NCBI RefSeq assembly: GCF_001620065.1 | Contig: NZ_LQGV01000001.1 | Coordinates: 1,521,800-1,585,799 of the forward strand | DNA: 64,000 nt | From: Microbacterium sp. TNHR37B | GTDB lineage: Bacteria > Actinomycetota > Actinomycetes > Actinomycetales > Microbacteriaceae | Direction: 5' to 3' | In this document: positions 8,796 to 22,391 of the stretch, piece after piece | Layout: each line of letters starts with the position of its first letter | Numbering within the stretch: position 1 is the first letter of the stretch | Made by a program: the position numbers and the translations under genes | Notes under the pieces: generated by a model | Told to the model about the DNA's origin: nothing | The model's database searches: none | What the model saw: the letters and a program-made list of their open reading frames with translations, nothing else

Positions 8796-10103
8796 ATGAC
8801 CACCTCACACACGCCCGGCCTCCGCGCCGGCGACCAGACACAGACCGCCGCCGAGCTCCAGGAGAGCTGGGACACCGACCCCCGCTGGGACGGCATCGAG
8901 CGCACGTACCGGGCCGAAGATGTGATCCGCCTCCGCGGATCGGTGCGCGAGGAGAACACCCTCGCGCGACGCGGGGCCGAGAACCTGTGGAACCTCCTCC
9001 ACACCGAGGAGTACGTCCGCGCTCTCGGGGCGTACACCGGCGGCCAGGCGGTGCAGCAGGTGCGGGCCGGCCTCAAGGCGATCTACCTGTCGGGATGGCA
9101 GGTCGCCGCCGATGGCAACCTCGCCGGCCAGACCTACCCCGACCAGAGCCTGTATCCCGCCAACTCGGTGCCGTCGGTGGTTCGCCGCATCAACAACGCC
9201 CTGCTGCGGCAGGACCAGATCGAGCATGCGGAAGGCACGAGCGGCACCGACTGGATCGCGCCGGTCGTCGCCGACGCGGAAGCCGGCTTCGGCGGTCCGC
9301 TCAACGCGTTCGAGCTGGCACTCTCGCTCATCCAGGCCGGCGCGGCGGGCATCCACTGGGAGGATCAGTTGGCGAGCGAGAAGAAGTGCGGCCACCTCGG
9401 CGGCAAGGTGCTCGTGCCTACGCAGCAGCACATCCGCACGCTCAACGCCGCGCGTCTCGCCGCTGACGTCGCCGACGTCCCGACCGTCCTCATCGCCCGC
9501 ACCGACGCGCTGGCGGCCGACCTGCTCACCAGCGACGTCGACGAGCGTGACCGCGCCTTCACGACCGGCGAGAGGACGTCGGAGGGCTTTTACCGGGTGC
9601 GTCCCGGGCTGGAGGCGGTCATCAGTCGCGGGCTCGCCTTCGCCCCCTACGCCGACCTGCTGTGGGTGGAGACGGGCGAACCCGACATCGAGCTGGCCCG
9701 CGCCTTCGCCACCGCGATCCACGAGCAGTTCCCCGGAAAGCTCCTCGCCTACAACTGCTCCCCCAGCTTCAACTGGAAGCGCCACCTCGACGACGCGCAG
9801 ATCGCGCGCTTCCAGCAGGAGCTCGCCGAGCTCGGCTACGCGTTCCAGTTCATCACGCTGGCCGGTTTCCACGCGCTGAACTACTCCATGTTCGATCTCG
9901 CCGCAGGCTACGCCGAGCGCGCCATGAGCGCCTACGTCGACCTGCAGGAGGCGGAGTTCGCCGCCGAATCCCGCGGCTACACCGCCACCAAGCACCAGCG
10001 GGAGGCCGGGACGGGGTACTTCGACCTCGTCTCGACCGCGCTCAACCCCGACAGCACCACGCTGGCGCTGGCCGGTTCCACCGAGACCGCGCAGTTCCAC
10101 TGA
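8796..10103 (+). CDS. aceA: Isocitrate lyase
   Basis: 435 residues, typical length for the bacterial short isocitrate lyase. The catalytic signature KKCGH is present in [20 protein letters not shown], with metal- and substrate-binding segments nearby (DADAGFGGP-like sequence as [18 protein letters not shown]). The enzyme splits isocitrate to glyoxylate and succinate, allowing growth on acetate or fatty acids. The start is set by GAAGGAG seven bases before the ATG at 8796. It is followed after 41 bases by malate synthase, so the two glyoxylate-shunt genes form one operon. Confidence 0.96.
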   Translation: MTTSHTPGLRAGDQTQTAAELQESWDTDPRWDGIERTYRAEDVIRLRGSVREENTLARRGAENLWNLLHTEEYVRALGAYTGGQAVQQVRAGLKAIYLSGWQVAADGNLAGQTYPDQSLYPANSVPSVVRRINNALLRQDQIEHAEGTSGTDWIAPVVADAEAGFGGPLNAFELALSLIQAGAAGIHWEDQLASEKKCGHLGGKVLVPTQQHIRTLNAARLAADVADVPTVLIARTDALAADLLTSDVDERDRAFTTGERTSEGFYRVRPGLEAVISRGLAFAPYADLLWVETGEPDIELARAFATAIHEQFPGKLLAYNCSPSFNWKRHLDDAQIARFQQELAELGYAFQFITLAGFHALNYSMFDLAAGYAERAMSAYVDLQEAEFAAESRGYTATKHQREAGTGYFDLVSTALNPDSTTLALAGSTETAQFH

Positions 10104-10144
10104 GCCCGCTCGACCCGACTCCACACGCACAGAAAGGCAGGGCC

Positions 10145-11773
10145 ATGACCCCCACCGCCACGGGCACCGCGCCCGCACCCACCCTGACCGTCACCGGGAC
10201 GCTCCGCGACCGGTACGACGAGATCCTCACCCCCGACGCCCTCGCCTTCGTCGGCGACCTGCACCTGCGCTTCGCCGGCCGCCGCCACGACCGGCTCGCC
10301 GACCGCATGCGTCGCCGGTTCGAGATCGGCAACGGGCACGACCCGCGCTTCCGCGACGACACCGCCCACATCCGGGACGATCCGGACTGGCGCGTCGCGG
10401 GGGCTGGACCCGGGCTTCACGACCGCCGCGTGGAGATCACGGGGCCGACCGACCCCAAGATGACGATCAACGCGCTCAACTCCGGGGCTCGGGTGTGGCT
10501 GGCCGATCAGGAGGACGCCACGAGCCCCACATGGCGGAACGTGATCGAAGGCCAGCTCTCGCTGTTCGACGCGATCCGCGGACAGCTGACCTTCACGTCG
10601 CCGGAGGGGAAGCGTTACGAGGTCACGGCGGAGCGCACGCCCACGATCGTGATGCGTCCGCGCGGCTGGCACCTCACCGAGAAGCACATCGAGTTCACCG
10701 ACCGGAACGGACGACGCCTGGCTGCCTCGGGTTCCCTCGTGGACTTCGGTCTCTACTTCTTCCACAACGCGCAGGCGCTCATCGACAACGGCGTGGGGCC
10801 CTGCTTCTACCTCCCCAAGCTCGAGTCGGCCGAGGAGGCGCGGCTGTGGGACGACGTGTTCACCTTCAGTGAGCAGGCCCTCGGGATCCCGCACGGCACG
10901 ATCCGTGCGACGGTCCTCATCGAGACGCTGCCGGCCGCGTTCGAGATGGAGGAGATCCTGTTCGAGCTGCGCGACCACTGCGCGGGCTTGAACGCGGGAC
11001 GGTGGGACTACATCTTCTCGATGATCAAGAACTACCGCGGACGCGGCGCACGATTCGTGCTCCCCGACCGCAGCCAGGTGACCATGACGGTGCCGTTCAT
11101 GCGCGCCTACACCGAGTTGCTCGTGCAGACCTGCCACAAGCGGGGCGCCTTCGCGATCGGCGGGATGAGCGCATTCATCCCGAACCGGCGCGATCCGGAG
11201 GTCACGGCACAGGCGTTCGAGAAGGTCGCCGCCGACAAACGGCGAGAAGCGGGCGACGGCTTCGACGGCACGTGGGTGGCCCACCCCGACCTGATTCCCG
11301 TGGCTCAGGCGGAGTTCGACGCCGTCCTCGGCGAGCACCCCAACCAGGTGTCGCGCCAGCGCCCCGACGTCACGGTCACCGCGTCGCAGCTGATCGACGT
11401 CCACATCGGCCTTCCCATCACCACCGCCGGCGTGTACGGCAACGTCTCGGTGGCCATCCGCTACCTCGAAGCATGGCTACGGGGGCAGGGCGCCGTCGCG
11501 ATCGACAATCTGATGGAGGATGCCGCCACGGCGGAGATCAGTCGCAGCCAGGTGTGGCAGTGGATCCACCAGGATCGCGTGACCGACGACGGCACGCCCA
11601 TCACGCGCGAGCTCGCGGAAGCTCTCATCACGCGCGTGCTGGGCGAGGTGGAACGGACCGACGGCGACCGGTTCGACGACGCCGCCGAGATCTTCCGAGA
11701 GGTGGCGCTGGGGCAGGACTTCCCGGCGTTCTTGACCGTCCCCGCGTACGCGCGCTTCCTCGGCGAGGGGTGA
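10145..11773 (+). CDS. aceB: Malate synthase A
   Basis: 542 residues, matching the malate synthase A length rather than the about 720-residue G form. The family signature is seen as DHCAGLNAGRWDYIFS, preceded by ATVLIETLPAAFEMEEIL with the catalytic/metal-binding acid residues. It condenses glyoxylate with acetyl-CoA to malate, completing the shunt begun by aceA. The ATG at 10145 follows AAAGGCAGGG. A short gap to aceA and the same strand indicate co-transcription; in corynebacteria aceA and aceB are instead divergent. Confidence 0.95.
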   Translation: MTPTATGTAPAPTLTVTGTLRDRYDEILTPDALAFVGDLHLRFAGRRHDRLADRMRRRFEIGNGHDPRFRDDTAHIRDDPDWRVAGAGPGLHDRRVEITGPTDPKMTINALNSGARVWLADQEDATSPTWRNVIEGQLSLFDAIRGQLTFTSPEGKRYEVTAERTPTIVMRPRGWHLTEKHIEFTDRNGRRLAASGSLVDFGLYFFHNAQALIDNGVGPCFYLPKLESAEEARLWDDVFTFSEQALGIPHGTIRATVLIETLPAAFEMEEILFELRDHCAGLNAGRWDYIFSMIKNYRGRGARFVLPDRSQVTMTVPFMRAYTELLVQTCHKRGAFAIGGMSAFIPNRRDPEVTAQAFEKVAADKRREAGDGFDGTWVAHPDLIPVAQAEFDAVLGEHPNQVSRQRPDVTVTASQLIDVHIGLPITTAGVYGNVSVAIRYLEAWLRGQGAVAIDNLMEDAATAEISRSQVWQWIHQDRVTDDGTPITRELAEALITRVLGEVERTDGDRFDDAAEIFREVALGQDFPAFLTVPAYARFLGEG

Positions 11774-11866
11774 GGCCGAGGCGACGGCGCCGGGCGCGGG
11801 TCTTCGGCCCCGTCCGGCGGCGTCGCACGGCGGTGGCGAGCACGCGGGACGACTACGCTCTAGAGC

Positions 11867-13084
11867 GTGACCGAAAGCGCTTCTTCTCCTCGTCAGCCCC
11901 GTGTCTCCGCGAAGCTCAGCGCCATCGCCGAATCGGCGACCCTCAAGGTCGACGCGAAGGCGAAGGCACTCCAGGCCGCCGGTCGACCCGTCATCTCCTA
12001 CGCCGCGGGCGAGCCCGATTTCGCGACGCCGCAGTTCATCGTCGACGCCGCGGCCGAAGCCCTGCACGATCCCGCCAACTTCCGCTACACGCCCGCCGCG
12101 GGCCTGCCGGTGCTCCGCGAGGCGATCGCGGCGAAGACCCTCCGCGACTCGGGCCTGGAGGTCGCCCCTTCGCAGGTCATCGTGACCAACGGCGGGAAGC
12201 AGTCGGTCTATCAGGCCTTCCAGGCGGTCGTGAACCCCGGTGACGAAGTGCTGCTCCCCGCCCCGTACTGGACGACCTATCCCGAGGCGATCGCTCTCGC
12301 CGACGGCGTGCCGGTGGAGGTGTTCGCCGGCGCAGACCAGGACTACAAGGTCACCGTCGAGCAGCTCGAGGCGGCCCGCACCGAGAAGACCACGGCGCTC
12401 GTGTTCGTCTCACCCTCCAACCCCACCGGCTCCGTCTACACGGAGGAAGAGACCCGCGCGATCGGTCAGTGGGCTCTCGAGCACGGGATCTGGGTCATCA
12501 GCGACGAGATCTACCAGAACCTCGTCTACGAAGGCGTCCGCGCGGTGTCGATCGTGGAGGCGGTTCCGGAGCTCGCCGGCCAGACGATCCTCGTCAACGG
12601 CGTGGCGAAGACCTACGCCATGACGGGCTGGCGCGTGGGCTGGATGGTGGGGCCGAGCGCCGCGATCAAGGTCGCCGCCAACCTGCAGTCGCACCTGACC
12701 TCGAACGTCAACAACATCGCGCAGCGCGCCGCCCTGGCCGCCCTCACCGGCCCCCAGGACGAGGCCGAGCAGATGCGGCAGGCGTTCGACCGGCGTCGGC
12801 GCCTGATCGTGTCGGAGCTGGCGAAGATCCCGGGGGTCACGGTGCCGAACCCCCTCGGCGCCTTCTACGTCTACCCCGACGTCCGTGGCCTGCTCGGACG
12901 CGAGTGGCGGGGAAAGACGGTGACCACCTCTCTGGAGCTGGCCGACCTGATCCTCGACGAGGCGGAGGTGGCCGTCGTGCCCGGCGAGGCGTTCGGCCCG
13001 AGCGGATACCTCCGGCTGTCGTACGCCCTCGGCGACGACGCGCTCCGGGAAGGCGTGCAGCGGCTGCAGTCGCTCTTCGCCTGA
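11867..13084 (+). CDS. Pyridoxal-phosphate aspartate aminotransferase (class I)
   Basis: 405 residues starting at a GTG (11867). Fold-type I aminotransferase motifs are present: [30 protein letters not shown], and the Schiff-base lysine in [16 protein letters not shown]. The family interconverts aspartate and oxaloacetate and is essential in nitrogen metabolism. TACGCT lies about 9 bases before the GTG with no Shine-Dalgarno sequence, so the mRNA may be leaderless. It converges with murB, leaving a 44-base gap that holds three GCGGTGCCG repeats. Confidence 0.9.
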   Translation: MTESASSPRQPRVSAKLSAIAESATLKVDAKAKALQAAGRPVISYAAGEPDFATPQFIVDAAAEALHDPANFRYTPAAGLPVLREAIAAKTLRDSGLEVAPSQVIVTNGGKQSVYQAFQAVVNPGDEVLLPAPYWTTYPEAIALADGVPVEVFAGADQDYKVTVEQLEAARTEKTTALVFVSPSNPTGSVYTEEETRAIGQWALEHGIWVISDEIYQNLVYEGVRAVSIVEAVPELAGQTILVNGVAKTYAMTGWRVGWMVGPSAAIKVAANLQSHLTSNVNNIAQRAALAALTGPQDEAEQMRQAFDRRRRLIVSELAKIPGVTVPNPLGAFYVYPDVRGLLGREWRGKTVTTSLELADLILDEAEVAVVPGEAFGPSGYLRLSYALGDDALREGVQRLQSLFA

Positions 13085-13088
13085 CGCC

Positions 13089-13118
13089 GCGGTGCCGTGC
13101 GGTGCCGGCGCGGTGCCG
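13089..13118. repeat. Three short GCGGTGCCG repeats in a convergent gap
   Basis: GCGGTGCCG occurs at 13089-13097, 13099-13107 and 13110-13118 between the convergent aminotransferase and murB genes. The period is about 10-11 bases. No function is evident; a weak bidirectional terminator is possible. Confidence 0.4.
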
Positions 13119-13128
13119 TGGGGTGCGA

Positions 13129-14265
13129 TTACAGTTCGACGCCGACGAGCACCGGCTCCGGCTGCAGCACGAGGCCGAACTCCGACTGCACCCGACCCCG
13201 GATGAACCGTGCGAGCTGCGCGAGCTCGCCCGCCGATGCGCCGCCGCGATTGGTGAGGGCGAGCGCGTGCTTGGTCGACAGGCCCGCGCGCGACCGCGGC
13301 AGGGAGAAGCCCTTCCGCAGGCCCGAGTGCTCGATGAGCCACGCCGCGCTCACCTTGACGTCGGGCTCCTGCGTCGCGGGCGCCGGGACGATGCCGTCAT
13401 AGCGGTCGAGAGGGATCACCGTGATCGGATCGAGGTCGACCGAAACGGGCCACCGCGGACACTCGGGCGGGAGAGTGCGTGCGAAGGCCGCCGACACGAT
13501 CGCGTTCTGGAAGAACGATCCGGCGCTGAAGGTGTCGGGATCGGTCGGATCGAGGACCATCCCCTTCCGGGCGCGCGTGGCGAGCACGGTGTCGCGGATC
13601 CACGCCAGCGAGGCCGTCGCATCCGCGGGAAGCCCGAGGGACTGCCGCAACTGCGCACCGGCGACGGGGATCTCGGCGTGACCGACCTGGGCCAGCTCGA
13701 GCGTGATCGACAGCACGACCGCGTCACGCCGGGCCGCGTCTCCGTAGTGGGCCTTCAGCACCGAGGTGCGAAAACCCAGCTCGAGCTCGGCGGCGGGGAC
13801 GACCACGACCTCGTGGGTGTCCTGGTCGAGCAGCTCCACCTCGACGAGAGTCTGGACGAGCTCCTGACCGTAGGCCCCGATGTTCTGCACGGGAGACGCG
13901 CCGGCGGTTCCGGGGATACCCGACATCGCTTCGATGCCCTGCAGCCCCGACCGGACGGTGAAGGCGACCAGGTCGTCCCAGTCGTGGCCGGCTTCGGCCT
14001 TCACGCGAAGCATGCCGGGGCGCTCCGACGGCAGGACCTCCAGCCCTTGCGTCCGAACGAGCACGACTGTGCCGTCGAACGGTTCGTCCCCGACCAGCAG
14101 GTTGGAGCCGCCACCCACCACGAGCACGCGCTCGCCCTCACTCCACAGGTCGCGCAGGTGCGCCACGAGTTCGTCGCGCGTCCGGGCTTCCACCATCCGC
14201 CGCGGCGTCGCACCGGCACGCAGCGTCGTCAGCTCGGCGAGAGGGCGAGGCTCGATCTCGGTCAT
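13129..14265 (-). CDS. murB: UDP-N-acetylenolpyruvoylglucosamine reductase
   Basis: 378 residues. The FAD-binding segment VVGGGSNLLVGDEPFDG is near residues 48-65. The catalytic serine lies in FSAGSFFQNAIV, and the C-terminal conserved region contains KHALALTNRGGA. MurB reduces UDP-GlcNAc-enolpyruvate to UDP-MurNAc, the committed step of peptidoglycan precursor synthesis in the cytoplasm. It follows two MaoC-like dehydratase genes with a 2-base gap, so all three are probably one operon; this neighbourhood is common in actinobacteria. Confidence 0.95.
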   Translation of the reverse strand: MTEIEPRPLAELTTLRAGATPRRMVEARTRDELVAHLRDLWSEGERVLVVGGGSNLLVGDEPFDGTVVLVRTQGLEVLPSERPGMLRVKAEAGHDWDDLVAFTVRSGLQGIEAMSGIPGTAGASPVQNIGAYGQELVQTLVEVELLDQDTHEVVVVPAAELELGFRTSVLKAHYGDAARRDAVVLSITLELAQVGHAEIPVAGAQLRQSLGLPADATASLAWIRDTVLATRARKGMVLDPTDPDTFSAGSFFQNAIVSAAFARTLPPECPRWPVSVDLDPITVIPLDRYDGIVPAPATQEPDVKVSAAWLIEHSGLRKGFSLPRSRAGLSTKHALALTNRGGASAGELAQLARFIRGRVQSEFGLVLQPEPVLVGVEL

Positions 14266-14267
14266 CG

Positions 14268-14675
14268 TCAGGCCGCGAGGCGCACGCGCACCTGCGCCTT
14301 GCCCAGCACGACGGTGTCACCGTGCGAGACCGTCAGGTCGATCCGCGCCGCTTGCTCGTCGAGGGCGCCGACCTTGGCGACGACGGTCAGGTCTGCGCCG
14401 TTCTCGGCGTCGACGACGACGGGGCGGGTGAAGCGAACGCCGTACTCGAGAATCCGGCCGCTGTCACCCAACCATTCGACGATCGTCTCGACGGCGAGCC
14501 CCATCGTGAGCATTCCGTGGGCCAGGACGCCGGGCAGCCCGACGCGCTCGGCGACATCGTCGCGATAGTGGATGGGGTTGAAGTCGCCCGAGGCCCCTGC
14601 GTAGCGCACGAGCGATTCGCGGGTGAGGTGCACCGACCTCTCGGCGACGACCGATCCGATCTCGAGCGCGCTCAC
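14268..14675 (-). CDS. MaoC-like (R)-hydroxyacyl dehydratase, HadB-type
   Basis: 135 residues forming a single hot-dog domain. The catalytic hydratase motif is visible as GDFNPIHYRDD, followed by GVLAHGMLTMG. In actinobacteria HadB-type subunits pair with a HadA-type partner to dehydrate 3-hydroxyacyl-ACP. Its start overlaps the stop of the HadA-like gene upstream, and it sits 2 bases from murB. In an organism without mycolic acids its acyl substrate is uncertain. Confidence 0.85.
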   Translation of the reverse strand: MSALEIGSVVAERSVHLTRESLVRYAGASGDFNPIHYRDDVAERVGLPGVLAHGMLTMGLAVETIVEWLGDSGRILEYGVRFTRPVVVDAENGADLTVVAKVGALDEQAARIDLTVSHGDTVVLGKAQVRVRLAA

Positions 14676-15118
14676 TCTTCTCCTCCGATCAGCAGCACCG
14701 AGACGGCGGTGACGACGTGATCGCCCGCCGCATCGGAGATCTCTGCTTCGCTGGTCACCATCGCGCCCTTGCCGAACGGGCGCACCCCTGTCACCTGGAG
14801 CCGAGCGGTCAGCTCGTCACCGGCGACGATCGGTCGCGAATAGCGGAACCGCTGCTCGGCGTGCACGGTGCGCTCGAGGGCGATGCCCGAGTCGGGTTCA
14901 GCGAGCAGCTGCTGCAGCGTGAGGTCCTGGATCACCATGGCGAACGTGGGGGGAGCCACCACGTCGGCGTATCCGAGCGTGCGGGCCACCTCGGGGTCGA
15001 GGTGCTGCGCATCGGTCGCGAACACGGCGCGCGCGAACTCCCGCACCTTCTCACGTCCGACCAGATACGGAGGGGTCGGTGGGAACTCACGACCGACCAG
15101 TTCAGGATTCACAGGCAC
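14672..15118 (-). CDS. MaoC N-terminal-type dehydratase subunit, HadA-like
   Basis: 148 residues with a second hot-dog fold of the FAS1-like/MaoC N-terminal family (MPVNPELVGREFPPTPPYLV; RFRYSRPIVAGDELTARLQV). It lacks the DxxPxH catalytic motif present in its neighbour, as expected for the non-catalytic partner of a HadAB heterodimer. It opens the HadA-HadB-murB gene run. The downstream start overlaps its stop by four bases. Confidence 0.8.
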   Translation of the reverse strand: MPVNPELVGREFPPTPPYLVGREKVREFARAVFATDAQHLDPEVARTLGYADVVAPPTFAMVIQDLTLQQLLAEPDSGIALERTVHAEQRFRYSRPIVAGDELTARLQVTGVRPFGKGAMVTSEAEISDAAGDHVVTAVSVLLIGGEE

Positions 15119-15183
15119 CCGTCGAGTCTATCGACGCGGCCGGAGGCCGACGCCGGCCGATCCCGTGACAACTCCCCGTCCCG

Positions 15184-15978
15184 TCAGTCCCGACGCCGCG
15201 CACGCCAGGCGCGCACCGACAGCTGCGACGCGATGAACAGCAGGAAGGCGGCGAAGAGGATGTTCGACACGAACGGGTCGAGGAGCGTGGCCACCCACGC
15301 GCCGACGGCGGTCGTGGTGCACGCGGCGACCCCGATCAGGGCGGCTGCCAGCAGGTCGACGTTCGCGCGGCGGACGTTGCCGATCGTCCCGGAGATCGCG
15401 GTGGGGATCATCATGAGCAACGACGTGCCCTTGGCGATCAGGTCGCTGGTACCGAAGAGGAACATCAGGGCGGGAACGACGATCACCCCGCCGCCGACGC
15501 CGAGGAGCCCGGCCATGATCCCCGTGAAGACGCCGAGACCCGCGAGCCCCAGACCGGTGAGCCACGTCAGCTCCAGCTCCGCGTCGCGCGAGGGAACGAC
15601 GACGAACAGCATCACGATCACGACGAGGAGGAAGCCGACGAACCCCCACCGCAGCGCGTTCTGCGGGAGGCGCGCCAGAAGCCAGGTGCCGATCTGCGCT
15701 CCGACGACGGCCCCCGCCGCGAGGATGAGGGCGGGAATCCAGGCCACAGACCCGTGGATCGCGTAGGAGACCACCCCGACGGTGGCCGTCGGCACGATGG
15801 CCGCGAGCGATGTGCCGGCCGCGAGCCGTTGGTCGAAGTGCAGCAGCAGGAGGAGCATCGGCACGATCACCGTTCCGCCGCCGACCCCGAACAGACCCGA
15901 CAGCAGCCCCGCGATCAGGCCGATCGCGATGCACGAGAGGACGAAACGGGGCGAGCGACGAGCAACCGCCGCCGTCAC
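15184..15978 (-). CDS. TauE/SafE-family membrane exporter
   Basis: 264 residues starting at a GTG that overlaps the stop of the ABC transporter gene upstream (GTGA). The sequence is almost entirely hydrophobic, with about eight membrane helices and the repeated glycine motif (LLSGLFGVGGGTVIVPMLLL and GIMAGLLGVGGGVIVVPAL) that marks the two halves of TauE/SafE proteins. The family transports sulfite, sulfoacetate or related anions; the substrate here is unknown. Tight coupling to a multidrug-type ABC pair is unusual and may simply reflect operon packing. Confidence 0.85.
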   Translation of the reverse strand: MTAAVARRSPRFVLSCIAIGLIAGLLSGLFGVGGGTVIVPMLLLLLHFDQRLAAGTSLAAIVPTATVGVVSYAIHGSVAWIPALILAAGAVVGAQIGTWLLARLPQNALRWGFVGFLLVVIVMLFVVVPSRDAELELTWLTGLGLAGLGVFTGIMAGLLGVGGGVIVVPALMFLFGTSDLIAKGTSLLMMIPTAISGTIGNVRRANVDLLAAALIGVAACTTTAVGAWVATLLDPFVSNILFAAFLLFIASQLSVRAWRARRRD

Positions 15979-18034
15979 GCCGTCGTCTCCGACTCTCCCG
16001 CTTCCGCGTCCGCCCGCGCGAGCTGCTCCACGTGGTCATCGACCGCGGCCTTCTCGAACTGCGACCGGTACAGCCGCCAGTAGGCGCCCTGCGCGGCGAT
16101 CAGCTCGTCGTGGCTGCCCTTCTCGACGATGTCGCCGTGCTCCATGACGAGGATCAGGTCTGCGTCGCGGATGGTCGACAACCGGTGCGCGATGACGAAC
16201 GAGGTCCGCCCCTCGCGCAACGCCGACATCGCGTGTTGCAGCAGCAACTCCGTGCGGGTGTCGACCGAGCTCGTCGCCTCGTCGAGGATCAGCACGGCCG
16301 GTTGCGCGACGAACGCGCGCGCGATCGTGATGAGCTGCTTCTCACCGGCCGAGACGTTCGCCGCGTCCTCATCGAGGACCGTGTCATAGCCGTCGGGAAG
16401 CGAGTGCACGAACCGGTCGACGCGCGTGGCCACCGCGGCATCGACGATCTCGTCGTCGGTGGCCGATTCGTTGCCGTAGCGGATGTTCTCGCGGATAGTC
16501 CCCGCGAACAGCCAGGGATCCTGCAGCACCATCCCCGTGCGCGAGCGCACCTCGTCGCGGGTGAGCTCGGCGATGTCCTGACCGTCGAGCAGGATGCGGC
16601 CGCCGTCGAGCTCGTAGAACCGCATCAAGAGATTCACGAGCGTCGTCTTCCCGGCGCCGGTCGGTCCGACGATCGCCACGGTCTGCCCGGGTTCGACGCG
16701 GAACGACAGATCGCGGATCAGCGGCTTGTCGGGCGAGTACGAGAAAGCGACGTTCTGGAACTCGATGACGCCGCGTCCGGGCGCGAGCTCGGGCGAGTCC
16801 CCGGCGTCGGGCTCCTGTTCGGGCTCATCGAGGAGCTGGAACACCCGCTCCGCCGACGCCGTGCCCGACTGCACGACGGCCGCCATGCCGCCAAGCTCGG
16901 AGAGCGGCTGGGTGAACTGCTGCGAGTACTGGATGAAGGCCTGCACGTCGCCGAGACGCAGTTGTCCGGAGGCCACCATGAGACCGCCGAGCACAGCGAT
17001 GCCCACGTAGCTCAGGCTGCCGATGAACATCATTGACGGCATCATCAGCCCCGAGAGGAACTGGGCCTTGAAGGCGGCCTGGTAGAGCTCCTCGTTCTCC
17101 TCCTGGAACCGCTCGCGAGCGTCCTCCTCGCGACCGTAGACCCGCACGAGCGCGTGACCCGAGAACGACTCCTCCACACGGGCGTTGAGGCGGCCGACCT
17201 TCTTCCACTGCGTCGCGAACGCCTTCTGCGAGCGGGGACCGATGACGCCGAAAACGACCGCCATCAGCGGGAGAGCGATGAGAGCGACGATCGCCAGCTG
17301 CCACGAGATCGAGAACATCATGATGAGCACGCCCACCACCGTGAGGATGTTGGTGACCGCGGTGGACAGCGCTTGCTGCATCGTCTGGGTGATGTTGTCG
17401 ATGTCGTTGGTGACGCGCGAGATGAGCTCGCCTCGCTGCACCCGGTCGAAGTACGACAGCGGGAGGCGGTTGATCTTGGCCTCCACGTCTTCGCGCAGAC
17501 GCCACATCGACCGCACCATGATCACGTTGATCACGTAACCCTGGAGCCACGTCAGGATGGAGGAGACCACGTAGATCGCGAGCACTCCGACCACGACCCA
17601 CCGGAGCCGGTCGAAATCGACGCCGGCCCCGACCTGGAAGTCGTGCATCGCGGCGACCATGTCGGCGCGATCGGTGTCGCCCGACGCGCGCAGCGCCTCG
17701 ACGACGGCCGCCTGGCTGGTGCCCGGAGCGAAGAACTCCGTGAGCGAGCGCGAGACGACGCCCTCGAAGATCAAGTTGGTCGCCTCACCGAGCACCTTGG
17801 GCGCGATGACCGCGAGGACGACACCGATGGCGCCGAGCGTGGAGACGAAGATGAAGGCCCACTTGTGCGGGGCGAGGAGTCCGATCATCCGCGCGAAACT
17901 CTTGCCGAAGTTGGCCGCCTTGCCCGGCGCAACGGAGTCCCAGTCGCCGGAGGTCAGTCGCGCCTGCTCGGCGCGCTCGCTCTCGAGGCGTTCCTCTTCG
18001 GTCATCGTCGCGTCGGACGACGTGTCGGGCGCGC

Positions 18035-18038
<4 letters not shown>
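15975..18038 (-). CDS. ABC exporter half-transporter with consensus ATPase motifs
   Basis: 687 residues. An extended hydrophilic N-terminus (about 60 residues, acidic) precedes six membrane helices and a C-terminal nucleotide-binding domain. Walker A is GPTGAGKTTLVNLL and Walker B is VLILDEATSS with the catalytic glutamate. The signature motif is altered to VSAGEKQ. With the partner encoded just downstream (575 residues; aspartate in place of the glutamate but an intact VSGGQ), this fits an asymmetric heterodimeric exporter of the LmrCD/TM287-288 type. Its start overlaps the partner's stop. Confidence 0.9.
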
Positions 18039-19762
<1,724 letters not shown>

Positions 19763-19888
19763 GCCGCACCTCCGAGATAGGCCGTGGGGGGAGAACGGTT
19801 CATGCTAGCGCCGTCCTCCGACACCGGCGGAGCCGGATCGGCCGGTGTTCGCTGTCAGCATGCGCATTCGCCGTCTGCGCGCGCCGCA

Positions 19889-19935
19889 AGGAGTGGACCG
19901 CGCCTCTGGACGGAGCGTGAGGCGGGTCCACTCCT
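19889..19935 (-). terminator. Long hairpin after the 80-residue gene
   Basis: The arm at 19889-19906 (AGGAGTGGACC plus GCGCCTC) pairs with 19919-19935 (GAGGCGGGTCCACTCCT), giving a 17-bp stem with one bulged base and a 12-base loop. It begins 11 bases past the stop codon of the gene ending at 19946. No T-run follows, as is usual in high-GC actinobacteria. Confidence 0.65.
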
Positions 19936-19945
19936 CGGCGATCGA

Positions 19946-20188
19946 TCAGGCGACGCGCGGTACCGCGGCAGTCGTGCGCGTCCACCGTCCGTCGAACACG
20001 CGCCGATGCGGCAGCTGGTCGTGACCAGAGCCCGGGCAGACCACCGAGACCCGGAAGGTCTCGGAGGTGCGGTCGGTGAACCACTGCGCTTCGCGGTCGA
20101 CCTGGTCGACGACCCGCTCCGTGAGCAGCTCGACATTGTCGTGGTCAGGACAGCGGAAGGCAGCCGGAACCAACGTGATATCGCTCAT
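19946..20188 (-). CDS. 80-residue Cys/His-containing protein, unknown function
   Basis: Starts MSDITLVPAAFRCPDHDNVE at 20188, preceded by GGGGGGA, and ends 11 bases before a strong hairpin. Two Cys/His pairs are visible (CPDH near residue 13 and CPGSGH near residue 51), which might bind a metal, but the spacing matches no zinc finger I recognise. A longer open frame reaches 20374 without added support. It stands alone between the ABC exporter and the aldo/keto reductase gene. Function unknown. Confidence 0.6.
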   Translation of the reverse strand: MSDITLVPAAFRCPDHDNVELLTERVVDQVDREAQWFTDRTSETFRVSVVCPGSGHDQLPHRRVFDGRWTRTTAAVPRVA

Positions 20189-20294
20189 CGAATCCCCCCA
20201 GTGATCGATGCACGGGACCCCCATCCCGTCGATATCCAGTGATACCAGGTCCAGCCTGCCAGCGGCAACTGCCGGGCCCGGTGTCACCGCTGCA

Positions 20295-21812
<1,518 letters not shown>

Positions 21813-22391
21813 CTAGTTCGGCGTGGACCGATGAAGGCCGACGACCGCCAGGAGCGTGCTGGCGAGAACGAAGGCGGTTCCGCCGAGCAAGAGGGAGAGG
21901 GCAGGGTTGATGCCCGCCAGAGGCCATGCCCAGGGCTGCACGACGGAGTCGATTCGCCCGAACAACGTGCAAAGAAGGATGTACAGCGCGGGTGCGACGC
22001 CCTGGTAGGTGGAGCTGACCATGACTCCTGCGGTGAACTGGATCGCGAGCAGCCAGAGAAGTATGCCTGCGTAGGACGGGCCCGCGGGGCCCCCACTCAC
22101 ACCGACTACGACAGCGATCAGCAGCGATGGAGCGAGTTGCGCCAGCACGATCAGGAGCGCGATGACGCCCGCGCTCCGGGAGGGCACGGTGCGGTCTTTC
22201 GGCCACGTGTGGACGATGCCGGGGGCGATCAGCAGTGTGGCCAGCAGCGCGATCAGCAGCGCGAGCGGCGCGTCGCCGCCGGGGCCGGGGAGACCGACGA
22301 TGATCGCGCCGAAGCCCGAGCCGATAAGGGCGAGAGTCGCCTGGACGACGGCGATCCAGGTGGTGCGGGAGGTCTTGAACGCGAGTCTCAC
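21813..22391 (-). CDS. Integral membrane protein of an ABC transporter cluster
   Basis: 192 residues from a GTG at 22391 that overlaps the stop of the preceding membrane gene (GTGA). About six hydrophobic segments are visible, with a conserved-looking loop TWPKDRTVPSRS between helices 2 and 3. No ATPase or peptidase motif is present. It is the last gene of a minus-strand run behind an ABC ATPase and a larger permease, so it probably forms part of the same membrane complex. I do not recognise the family. Confidence 0.75.
   Translation of the reverse strand: MRLAFKTSRTTWIAVVQATLALIGSGFGAIIVGLPGPGGDAPLALLIALLATLLIAPGIVHTWPKDRTVPSRSAGVIALLIVLAQLAPSLLIAVVVGVSGGPAGPSYAGILLWLLAIQFTAGVMVSSTYQGVAPALYILLCTLFGRIDSVVQPWAWPLAGINPALSLLLGGTAFVLASTLLAVVGLHRSTPN

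Noticed and set aside
7004..9466. Plus-strand open frame of 820 codons
   Set aside because: It runs antisense through the RamB-like gene and out of frame through aceA; no domain is recognisable.
12469..14568. Plus-strand open frame of 699 codons
   Set aside because: Out of frame with the aminotransferase and antisense to murB and the dehydratase; Arg/His-rich without motifs.
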